A DNA stretch of 64,000 bases, taken from assembly GCA_013400155.1 (NCBI GenBank), contig VXBM01000561.1, positions 458,594-522,593 of the forward strand, given 5' to 3'. Positions 37,801 to 49,283 of this stretch are shown here, in pieces; position 1 is the stretch's first letter; each line of letters begins with the position of its first letter. Made by a program: the position numbers and the translations under genes. Source of the stretch: Helopsaltes ochotensis (lineage: Eukaryota > Chordata > Aves > Passeriformes > Locustellidae). The notes below the pieces were generated by a model. It was not told where the DNA came from, searched no databases, and was given only the letters and a program-made list of their open reading frames with translations.

Positions 37801-40800
37801 TTTCAAAGAGTGGCTTTTGCTCTGGCTTGTCTGACTTCTTCCATAACTGCATTAGGGATAGCTTGTGTCACTGGTTTGTCTGCGTTGATCATTCTGAGGT
37901 GCTTAATTTGGTCAGCAGTTGATCTGTCCTTTGTTTACCCTGTTATTTCAAGTGGCTGTTTTATGATGTGGAACTGATGTTTGTTTCCTTTGTGTGGGCC
38001 ATCACTCTAGGCTGTTGCAACAATTCCAATCAATTAATTGTTACATGTAAAAATACATGTGTACATATACATATATGTGGTTTAGTAATTGTTTAAAAAT
38101 ATAACAACAAAGAGGGCTGAGATCCTAGATAAGAACACTGAGAAAAAAAAAAATCAATGAGTTAATTTAATCAATGCAGTATTGTAATTAAAAGTTGAGT
38201 AGTCTTAGTGTTTACTAATACATGGTGTTGATTCTTACTTAGACAAACACATTTTCAATAAAGAAATCATTATGTAAGAATTAGTAGTATTAAGATAAAT
38301 ATCTTCAAAGCAATAAAAAAGGTACTGTGATTACTGTGTAATTCTGAAGGAAATTAGCAGTACCTGTGAAGTATTTCTGCCCTCCAAAGGCTTTCTTTTT
38401 TCTCTTGAAAACCATACACACTTGTTCAGATATTATTAGCAATGCTACCATGTCAGCATGAGTAATTTTACTGCCCTTGCTGCATTCCTCTCCCATGTTA
38501 GATCAAGGAGCTGAGCCCATAAGGAGAAATCAGAGTCTGGGCAGCCTCTTGTGCCAGCCTTATGAGAAGCCTCTTGAGGTGAGGTACAGGGATGGCTGCG
38601 AGGTTTTGAGAGTGAAGTGATATTGACTCAGCACAGGACCATTTCTGCTTAGGTTTTGCCCTAATTACTACCCATCTTTTCTGAAGGGCTGCCTGACACT
38701 TCACAAGAGAAGGAAGCAGGCAAAATTTTTCACTCAGAAGGTGGCTGGTATTTCAGATGGCACTTTTGCTATAGAGACAATTTGCTTCCACTTTGCTACG
38801 GTCTGGGAAAGTGCTTTTTCAACCAGTCAAGGCTGGCTTCCCTCAGGAGCTGCTGCCACTCCAACACTCTATCAGGTAGGCAGTAAATAATCACGTAAAA
38901 GCAAGATAAAACAACCAGAAAAAATTTGCCCCTTTCATAGCCTTCAGAACATTTAATGAATATCTGAATGAACCACATAAACAATATTCACAAAAGACAA
39001 GTCTCTGTAGGTGCTGTGCATAACAGTCCCTTATTTATATTATATCTTTTGTGCCTATACATATCTCCATCTGCATCCAGGATTTCTCTGTGCTCAAGTC
39101 ACTGCTGTGATGCTCTGATGCTGATCTCTTGTATTAAGGCTTTTGTTGGAGGCACAAGAATGTAAGGAAGACCTGCTTCCATGGTTCATCTAGGACAGGG
39201 CTTGGTCCAGCTACCAGTGAAGTTAAGGAAAGACTGAATTAAACCTCTAGGATTCTTCTTTTGTCCAGGATTATTTTTCAAATGAGCCTGACTCTCTGAC
39301 CTCTCCATGAAAATTAAAGAGTAGAAAAGTGTTTCAGGGTAATCTTTAAAGTAAGATCATTCTTCCCCTAGATAAAATGCCATGTTTTATTTAAATACTC
39401 TGAATATTCACTTATAAAGCTAACAGTGAAATAAAACCACCAGAATCCACTGATCATATAAAGAAAAATAAACTTCTGGGCATGGAAATTCATCTATTAG
39501 CTTTGAAAAGGTGTTCCAGGACAAATGGATTAACTCCAAATGATACGGCCTTATTTAATCACGGAAGCGTCACACCACATTTTTTGTTTCAATTACACGG
39601 CTTCTTTATTCCAACTATTTTACATATTGTTGCAAAAATAAATTGTAAACAAGGCCATTCCCCGGAATGAGCAGTGATTGAAATGAGGAAGTTACTGCTG
39701 CTCATTCTTACCAAAAGGTGTGGATCATAGCAAGACAGGAGAGGATTTGAAGAAGCAGATCCTTTGAAACATCCTGGTATCTCCACTGGCTACCTAGCGT
39801 TAGCAGTGTTTGAGCTTCATCCTTTCTTTATTTTCTTGTACAAGTCAGAGATGCTAATCCGCAGGTCTGAAAACAGTGCGTGGTACTTGAGTGCAGGTCC
39901 TAAGCTTGGGGGTGTGTGTCAGTCCTCTCGGGGGCCCAAGCTGACACAGCAGCTGGGTATCCCAATGTTGGTGAGTGTGAGGTGGCAAGCCAACAGCTTG
40001 GGGAAGGATACAGACAAGATGTTCCAGCACATTTCAAACCGCTGATGAAGCTGGTAGATGTTTGTCATCTTTTGCCAGGAAATGTCAGAGCCAAAACTCC
40101 TCTCCTCAGCTCTTGGCATAGACAGAGGTGTAACAATGCCCAGGCTCCTTCTAAAGCACTCCAACCAATTATGAATAATTAATATCAGATCAGGAAGGGT
40201 CCTGAATTTTGTTTCAAACACCGAAGTTTCAGGAAATTGGAGTGGAAAATAAATCTCAAACATGGACCAAGCTCTTCATAAAGCATGTTTTAGTCCTAAG
40301 TCACAAAGTTGAAGAATTTATTATTCTGCCCAAAACATCATTTTCTGCTGACATAAAAAAATTATGACTTCTGCAACAGAGTCTGGGGAAGCTGGCGGGC
40401 ATAGTAAATTGCTTCCTTCATGCGTACTGCTAGTGTACGAAAGCACTCAGCCAGGGGCTGTGCATACTCTTCACATCCACGCAGATCTCATGAAGCACAG
40501 AAGAATTGAGAGCAAAGAGTTCACAGAAGGGGAAAAAAACCCAAAAAAACAGTGAATCCATTATAGCTAAGAATACAGTAAAAATCAATTAGCAGAAGTG
40601 GTTCCTTTGTAAACCCTCAGAATAATGATGCCTTTTACATTTTTGGGAGTTTTGTTGCAAAACTTTTCATTTGTAAGTGTACTTACTGGTTACAAGAACT
40701 ACTCTTCAGTTAATTTTTAGTTGGCTGAAAATGGTAATATTTGACAGTAAATAACAAGATATTCAAAGTAACAGATAAGGGAGACAATGAACTGATCCAA

Positions 40801-43800
40801 GGAGGCATTGCTTCTGTTGAGGCATTGTTACCATCTTTATAGCAGCATCACTCAGCCATGAATGTTCTTAGAATTAGTCCTTTTTCTGATAAAGCTGTGC
40901 TTACTGAAATTTTTCATTTTTTCACTGTAAGTGAGTTCTGTGATAATAAGGATGGTGGTTTCATGCTGCACTGAGCATACACTGCTTTGCCTGGTGAGGA
41001 TTTGACCTTAAATCATTTCACACTTGGTGCAGTTGGAGAATCAGGAGGGGGAGATGTCTATAAATGTGATTCTGATTTTTAAATCTCTTTTTTCAGAATT
41101 ATCTTTTCAGAAGCTGAGTATTATGATTTACTATGCCAGACTGGGTTTGTTGCTTCACAGTTGTAAGATCAATAGCAGAGTTTCACCCTATGTTTCATTA
41201 ACAGAAATTATTTAAGGTTGAGATTTGTAGGAAATCTGTTGGGACCAAATAGGAAAATACGTGCACACACAGAAACAACTATCTTAAACATTGTCTGCCT
41301 CCTTGATCTTTATGAAAATTGCCAATCTGGGTACTTGACAAAAATGGCAAGTCGATGTCACTTGGATTAGTTATTTTCACAGTTTGTAGTGAATATATGT
41401 TTGCAAGGTACTTGCCAATGGAGATAACTGTTTATCTCTGACAGTTCTGAAGAATTCCTAAAAGACACTCTAAGGAGCAAATAAAAAATATTTGTTAGAA
41501 AAAGTTGGTGGTATTTTGGGTTTTAACCTTTCCTGTGCAAGAAATTCAAATATCTGTGCTATATTTTATTTTAAACTGCCAATTTACACTCATAAATTCT
41601 TATGTATTACATTTCTCCTTCTGTCACTGAGGAAGCCTTTTTATGCTGCTACATCTTACTCTCATTTAGAAGTGTGATATTTTGAAAATCTCATTTTAGA
41701 AGGTCAGTGTGGGAACCAGAATAGCACAGACAGATATATTTTCCTCATATTTTACTGGACACAGAAATATTTTCAAGGACAGACCTTATTCAGCTGCAAG
41801 GACTTTCATTCAATAAATGAAAATGGACTGTCTCATCCAAGCCATCTACCATTTTTCATTTTCCCACCATCTTCACCTGCCACCCACCCCGGCATAGATG
41901 GACCACGTACCTTCACATCTTCTTACACATTTGTTGTTTGTTGTTGTTGTTTCAGTTTTGGTTATTTGGGGTTTTTGGTTTTGGTTTTGGGGGGAAGATA
42001 TGAAGGAATGAAGGGGAATGAATTTGGGTTGCTTGGGGTTTTTTCCCCTTTGTTTAAATTCTGACTACATTCCAATTCGGTTGTTACAAAAATTTATTTT
42101 AAACTGACCCACATTCAATGTCACAGGTAGTGCAATGAATACCTTTTAGAAATCACATTGTGAAATGGACAGCTAGGATTCCACTTAGGGAAAAAATTCT
42201 GGGAGTCCCTGGAGCAGCTTCCCAAGGGATATTGGATATGAGATGTAGCCTTGAAAGAAAACCGGCACACTCTTGAAAGAACAAAGGCCCTCTAGAAAGC
42301 TGAGCAGGTGCTACACACTGCATGCTGCTACACTGCCGACTGTGCTCTCACAAGGAAAGACAGTAGAATCTCAGCCAGTGTGAGAAAGGAGTGTGTGGCT
42401 GTGGAAAATATTTATTACTAATTATTATTACTAAGGGTTACTAATGTGCACTAAATTCGAGAAGAACAAATATAACATAGAGGATTGTAATGTTTTGATG
42501 TAGACTTTAACTATTGAATAAAAAAGCTGTACAACATGAAATGCTTATATGGTTTAGCAAAACTGTTTTTTGGTAATTGAACAGTGACTCACCTCACAGC
42601 AAGAGGTTTCATCTGTGAAGTCTCACAGAGACCAATATACAAAAAATGCCATCAAGAAACAGGATGCACTGTAAGCTGAAGCCTAACTATGAAAGAGAAA
42701 AAAAAATTGTTATTTTTGATGATATAGAAAGTATATTCCCCATTAACAGCCTAAAACTTCTTTCAAATGAAGGATTAGGTTATTCTCTCACATGCAAGAA
42801 TAAATCACCCACCAGCACACATTTTCTGAGTTAACTCTGAAGCAGGCAAAATAAAATTTCTTTGAATACCAAGATAGACTAGAACACTACCCATCTGCTA
42901 AAACAAATAGATAATTGATATGGTCCTTTGCCTCTAAGAACCAGTATTGGCATCAGGCAAGACATGATGCTGGCACATTTGCCCCCATGCAATTGGCTGT
43001 ACCTGGCACAGTGGGGGCAGATCTGAGGACAGAAATTGGTTCATTGCAATGGAATTGCTACTCAGCCTCCAATCTTTGGATCCAAGTCCGGGAAGAGCAT
43101 TGTTAATGTTGTGATAAGTAGAAAGCAGCCTGTGTTCCTGCACCTTGTGTACCACACGAGTAAATTGGAGCATAGTAGTGAGGAAAATTCATGTACGTTG
43201 ACAAAGCAGCATGTGCCCTCAGACTGATGTCTGAAGGCTTCTGGCAGACGTACCAATTATCTGGAGTGTGGGAATGTACGAATGCATTGTTCCTAAAGGC
43301 AATGACTGTTTTCAGTGAGGCCCAGCATCTGTTTTCCATGTCAAAAGGTTCAGCAAGTTTCTGCAATAGAAAGTATGAAGCATTAATTTAGAGATGATCC
43401 TTTGATGTAAATCCACTGTGCAAGGTCAAGAAGTTGTGGCCGATGCCAACAGGAATTGGGACCTTTGATGGATGACTGGATCAGCAGTACCCAAGGCCAT
43501 CTCATACCATGAGAAATGCAACCAATTGCTCCTGTCTGAGTTGTGGCTCTTAGGGGCTTTGTGGACTATAGAGCTGTAAAGAGTATGTGTAACCATATAA
43601 ACAATGGTGGTTCTAATAAAAGTGATTATTATAGACCCTCATTGTTTATTAGATTAACATTTCTTTGGAGAGAAGTGAAGGAAAGCTTTTTTTAGGGAAA
43701 TAATAAACTGGAAAAAGAGTGATGGGTATGGTCAGCACATGCAGGGTAAGAGAAGGACATAAATAGGATTTATATGTTGGCAGTAAATGTTCTGTGGAAT

Positions 43801-44285
43801 GGATTAAACCACCAGACTGAGTTAAAGCTGCTTTCTTGACATTGAAGAGAGCATTTGGATGTGTGCATGTATGGAACAGGATTTCATCCACAGAGATAAA
43901 ATCTAATGCAGTGGATGAAAGAAAGACAGCGAAAAGGTTTGAAGAGGAGCTTGAGATTTTTAAGACAGCTGAAAAAAAGGTATTGAGTTTGGTTTAGGCT
44001 CATAGGTATAAACAAAGACAATTGAAAATATATTCTTCTTTGAAATAAAAAAAAACCTCAAAAAAGTTCCTTTTTTCAGAATAGTCTCATCATCCTTTGG
44101 TTGGAGCAAAAGAAATGGCCTTTGGTGATGAGAAACTCTCCTGGTACTTTTCCTGATATATTCCAGACTAAGGAAAGCCCTTGCAAGTTTATCATCCCAG
44201 ACATGTTATATATTTTAATTTTCATATGTTCAAAGAAATTCCAATAAGATAGGAAGCTGGCTAGTGGTAGCTAATTGCATAATAA
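34896..44285. other. intergenic DNA, no gene seen
   Basis: Long AT-rich stretch with no recognised gene. A perfect 9-bp stem with an 11-base loop lies at 36251-36279. A G/T-rich tract of TTTTGG-like units is at 41930-41996. A block at about 42915-43640 has more CpG and short protein-like frames than its surroundings and ends near an AATAAA at about 43615. It may be an old retroelement, but I could not place it (see findings). Confidence 0.5.
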
Positions 44286-44292
44286 ATTTATT

Positions 44293-44393
44293 TGACAATG
44301 TTAATTAATGACAATGTTAATACCATAATTCTTTTAATTATTATGTATAAAAAATTTTCAATTGCCTTATTTGCCTTAATAAATTATACATAA
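44293..44393. repeat. AT-rich direct and inverted repeats
   Basis: TGACAATGTTAAT occurs at 44293-44305 and again at 44309-44321, a tandem duplication with a 16-bp period. Just downstream, TTATGTATAA at 44341-44350 pairs perfectly with TTATACATAA at 44384-44393. The tract is rich in TTAAT/ATTA homeodomain-type cores. It could be part of a regulatory element or simply low-complexity DNA. Confidence 0.6.
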
Positions 44394-44885
44394 AAGTTGA
44401 ATGTTAAAAACTTTAAAGATATTTTTACATTTATTTTCCTGTCTACTAAAGGATAGGCTTAAGAATATTTTTCAATTTATTTTCCTGAGGAAAAGAGTCC
44501 TAATTAAATGCTAGAACTGCAGACAATTGCACACATGCCTGTGATAAATTAGGTTCACTCTGAATCACCAGTTTTCCTTTTATTTCCTCTATGCAGCTTT
44601 TCCAATTCATGTTCCCCTATTTAGCCAATTTTAGGCAAGATTATAATTAATGTTTTGCACTTTATTGTTAATTTTAATTTATGATGTCATAATTGATTAA
44701 CATAAGTCAAATGTCCATCTGATACATATCAAAGAAGACCACTGGAACAGATTGCTGAGCTAAAGCCTTCTGTTCCCTTTCCCAGGTAAGTGGGATTGCG
44801 CACACTGTGCACCAGGGAGTTTCTCTCTCTGGGAAGATCTGTTCTAGTCCTGACTGATGACAGCTTAGCTATTCACTCAAAAAAC

Positions 44886-44913
44886 AAAAAAAAAAAAAAA
44901 AAAAAAAAAAAAN

Positions 44914-45002
<89 letters not shown>
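44886..45002 (+). repeat. 117-bp poly(A) tract with one N
   Basis: An uninterrupted A run apart from an ambiguous base at 44913, preceded by six A and a C. No AATAAA precedes it in the position expected for a retroposed mRNA, and no target-site duplication is obvious. The N and the pure length suggest unreliable sequence or an expanded homopolymer. Confidence 0.95.
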
Positions 45003-45003
<1 letters not shown>

Positions 45004-48000
45004 CAACAGCCAGAATATTCATTAACAACTAAACGCAACTATGTGAAAATTCTGCAAGATTTCAGATTGCATAAAACCTTTGGAGTGGATACCACATCTG
45101 CAGGGCTGCTTCTGTGTTGATTAGAGAGATGGCCTTATACATAAAAGGAATGATTGTCACTAAACCTGGATGTTTGTAATAATTATAGTAAAGCAGATGT
45201 TTTAATTTTTGATGTTGTATTGAAGGATTTATGAGTTTCTTGCCGTTCCACTGCTGGACTTAGTCCTTTGAATAAATTGCTTTTTGTTCTTTCTGGTGGT
45301 GCTCCATTTTCAGCAGTGGCATTTAGCTTTGTTTTTAAACCTCTCCTTTTCCCATCTGTTACTTTCTATAATGTTGGTTTAATTTTCTATTTGACGTTTG
45401 TAGTCTACGCTAAGGCTGCTCTGAATTTCAAATGAATTAATGGAAGACAACACAAAACAGTTCTTCAGAACCTGAGTTAACTATCTGGATATGTGTCTAT
45501 ATCTTTGATTAAATATTGTTTGTGCAATATATGATTTGTTTCTGCTTAGTTATTACTCAGAAAAGTTATTTTATGCTGACCTTGGACCCTATGAATGGAA
45601 TGAAGTATTTAAGCAGAAAACTCAAAATGTATCCAACTTGAAGGAGATACTTTGTTGACCCTTAATTCTGCTCCTAGCACAGACTTGATTAGATTCCAAA
45701 TTAGTATAATTTCATGCTCATGGATTAAAAAAAAAAAAGTCTTTCTGGCTGATTCACTTCTTTTTATATAACATTTTCCATTTCACTGTTTACATACTTC
45801 TCCATGGAAGGTGAAGAAATTTATTTGGCAGCATTATAACTCTTGCTTCTCTGAAAAGAAAGTGCAGTCTTGAGGAATGTAGCAGTATAGTTATATTGAA
45901 ATACAGTGGACTCTGTGACTTTAATTAATGGTGGCAATTCAGTTTTAATTGTAATTAGCAGACAAGTGAAAGCCATGACTTTTCTTTCTGGAAAACCAAT
46001 GATTTACTTGCTGCAAAACCAACGATTAAAGCATCCCTTTAGCATCTGCTGTTGAGTTGTTTCACTGGATGTGGGAAGAACTTAACTTTTGCATGGCTTT
46101 TCTGTGGCTTATGCAATATATAAATAATGAGGTACAAAATAATGAGATTCTGCTGCATGTGAAAGCAATGCTGTGTCTTGTGAAGTAGAAAATAAAGTGT
46201 ACTTCTGTGCTCATTGAAGGACTCTGGGCAGTTATTTTTTTTTCCAGATGTTTTGTTTGAAGTTCCTTAGGCAAGACACTGGAACAAGGATACATAAGAA
46301 CTTACCAAATGCAGTTAAGTAGTAAAATCTAGTAGTAAAGTAGTAAAGCACTAAAATGGAGGATTCTTCAAGAGAGGCTAAATTTTTGTAAGTAGATATC
46401 AGCACAAGAATGGATTTCTAGCCTACATTACAACTTTGCAGTCTCACTGGCATGCACAGCTCTCTACCTTGCAACTGGAACCACTGTGTCTTTCCAGGCT
46501 GGGTGGCGTGGGGTAACCACCCCTAAGAAGTTTCCGCTTTCACTCACCACTCTCCCAATTGTAAGTCTGGCAGTCTTAAGACCTGTCATGTGAAAAAAAC
46601 CAGCAAAAATGTGGAGAAAGATGACAACTCTGTAAGGTTTCATTCTAAAGCTAAACAGAGCATACTGCCTTTTCATATAAAAAGCAATGAAGCCAGAAAT
46701 AAAAAGTTAAAAATAGCATTATTTTGGGCTTGATCAGACAAGAAAAAAAAAGTGCAGGTGGGTTATAGTGCATACAAACTATTTGAATGTCTTGTATTTT
46801 GTACGTTCAAGTGGTAATCCTAATTAAGTATATATTTTCTCACCTAAATGCCTAATAGTTTTAATACCTCAGTGATTAGAGTACTATTGCTTTCTCTTGG
46901 TAATAAAACTTTATGCATCATTTATGGAAGAAAATAAAAGAATTAATTGCATGATTATATGGCTTTTATCACTACATAACTTGTATCAGATATGCTGAAA
47001 ACTCTTTAATAGAGGGGAACGAAGTTTTTCTTTGATTTTTTTTTTTTAGTCAGCCTGATGAGTGTATAATTGCTGGGGATAAACAAAGCTGTTACAGACG
47101 AAATCTGAAGCACCTTGAAATGAATGGGCTCTGTAAGACACTTTTTCAACTGTCAGACACAGCGAAGGTGAAGACAACAAAAATAATTTTTCTCTTCAGA
47201 TTCCTTGCAAGGCCAGTGTTGAGAGCAGCTCAGCTGAATTTAGGAATTTGATACAGGAGGTGTGTTAAATTTTAAAATAATTTAATTATCATTTAAGAAT
47301 AAAGTGGGTTGTATTTGTACAGTTGTATGCAGAAATCCACAAGCATTTAGAAATCAAAATAAGATCGTGCCACACTGAAATATGTGGGAAGTTCCTTTGT
47401 GATACTATCAAAACGTTAAGCAAAGCAGCACAGATTTTCTGCACTAGTTTGTGTCTCTGTGGTGTAGTCCCTTTTTCCTGTGGTGCTGTAACTATGCATA
47501 AGAAATAACTGATAAAAACAACAGTTTCAAATCCAGGTTGCTTTTTTACTATTTTGTTTGTGAAGTTCTAAATACTCAAGATAAGTATGTTACCCAAGTG
47601 CTAATCTACAGCATCCGTAGGTGGGAAATTGTCTTGGTTATGTTTGATTTGACAATTTAGTACTACTTTTGAGATTTTCACATTGTGTGTTTTCCTTTGC
47701 TGAGTCACAGTGAGCTAAATTCATTATTCATTTATCAATCAGAGAGGTTGAAGATACTTTCCTTGCAAGGATGATGAAAAAAAAGGAAGGCATACTTTCT
47801 ACAATTAGAGTTACCAGTTGTATTTGCTCATGAAAATTGGAGTTTAGCGTTCATCAGAAAATCTCAAGTGGTTGGAAACAAAGTGAGAAACAGTCACATT
47901 TAATCTTTATGAAGTGGACATATTGCCATTTAATCAGTCTGAATCTCTTCTTTTTCCTGTACACAAATAACATAACTGAACAAAACTGTTTTTCATTTGC

Positions 48001-48953
48001 TCCCAACCTGTAGCAATTCCTTTAAACCTGGAGCACTTTTTCACTTTGTCCAACTTCATAGAAATACAACATTTATAATTAAAAATGTTGCTATAGGGAG
48101 AAACATACAGTGGTTGGGTTGATGTTATAAGAAGAAAGGGAAGTTTCATTCTATTTTCTGGAAGGCTAAAAATCACAGACCTTATCTCAGCCTTTTCTGT
48201 TACAGTTCAGAGAACTCTGCTGAGCCAAAATTCTTGGCTGTAATTAGTTTCAGGCTTATGATCTATAAAAATGAATTTGAATAATTTCCTCTGAAATACA
48301 GTTGTTCAGAACATGCCAAATATCGAGTTATGTTTATCATTCATGGTCTGTATCTAGGTTACTGTTCCCATGAAGCAAGCAAGACTTAATTAAATTCCCA
48401 CAACACAGAACTATTTGGTACTCTGAAAAATCTCCCTTACAGTTTTGTTGTGTAGGTTAAATGTTGATGGGTTTACCTTCTTTTGTACCTCATCAACATT
48501 TCTTATCAGGCTCCTGAGAAATAATATAACTAATCTGAAAGGAGAAGGAGATGTGCTAGTTACATTGCTACTGAGAAGGAATGAATTATTTCAATATTAG
48601 GCATATTTTTAACATTTCTCCAAATAGAATAATTTATATTTCAGTAGTGAAGGAGAGTGGGCTACCACTAGAGGCCTGACTGCTAGGCACAGAACAAAAC
48701 CTAAAGAAAATAGGACTTTCAAAAGTGACTTATGCTTGAAATCTACAACAGCTGACAATGCATGATGTGCTTGAGGGACATAGAGGCTGGAAAAAAGGGG
48801 AAAATTATATAAGTAAAAATGTTATCAGATCAGCCATCCTGACAGCCACCAGCACCTTTGTAGCATAACTGTGACTAATTGCCTTGTTAGCCTCTAGACA
48901 AAGAAAAAATTTAAATAAGGAGAGTTAAAGAGAAAGGACAGCAGAACTATGTC
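45003..48953. other. intergenic DNA, no gene seen
   Basis: AT-rich, apparently unique sequence. No gene, LINE or LTR is recognised. Short AGTAGTAAA-like repetition lies at about 46316-46350. Confidence 0.5.
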
Positions 48954-49283
48954 TGTGGCCTTCCTAAAGTGAGAAGCAGCATGGGGAAAGGCATGAAAAA
49001 GCTTTTATTGAAGTGTAACAAGAGATGTTGGAGATGGGATCACGCCAGGGGCTGCTCAGAGATCATGCCAGGGGCTGCCCAGCACCAAATAAGGAATGTG
49101 AGGTTGGATGGGAACAAGATGGGAAAGGTGTTGTGAGGGTAAGAGAGAGTATGTTTGAGGTTATAAAGCGGGATATTCGAACACAGGGTAAAAGGGTTGG
49201 AATGACACACCAGGAAGCTGCACATAAGGTCTTGTCCTTTTCTCTCCTGATGAGCTGCGCTGTGTTGGACTGAGAGGGTGACA
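48954..49283 (-). mobile_element. candidate solo LTR
   Basis: Read on the minus strand, the segment starts TGTCACCCTCTCAG, carries TTTATAA (49161-49168 region) and AATAAA (49004-49009), and ends GGAAGGCCACA, giving TG...CA termini. It also holds a 23-bp direct repeat at 49038-49083 (20 of 23 identical), common in LTR U3 regions. Its first eight bases match those of the LTR at 53068. A clear target-site duplication is missing: only GTC is shared at the two edges. The distance from TATA-like box to AATAAA is large. Confidence 0.4.
49038..49083. repeat. 23-bp tandem duplication
   Basis: Two adjacent copies beginning GATCACGCCAGGGGCTGC and GATCATGCCAGGGGCTGC, with three differences in 23 bases. 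It lies inside the candidate LTR. Confidence 0.85.

Noticed and set aside
44790..45032. Poly-lysine frame
   Set aside because: It is the translation of the poly(A) tract, including an ambiguous base.
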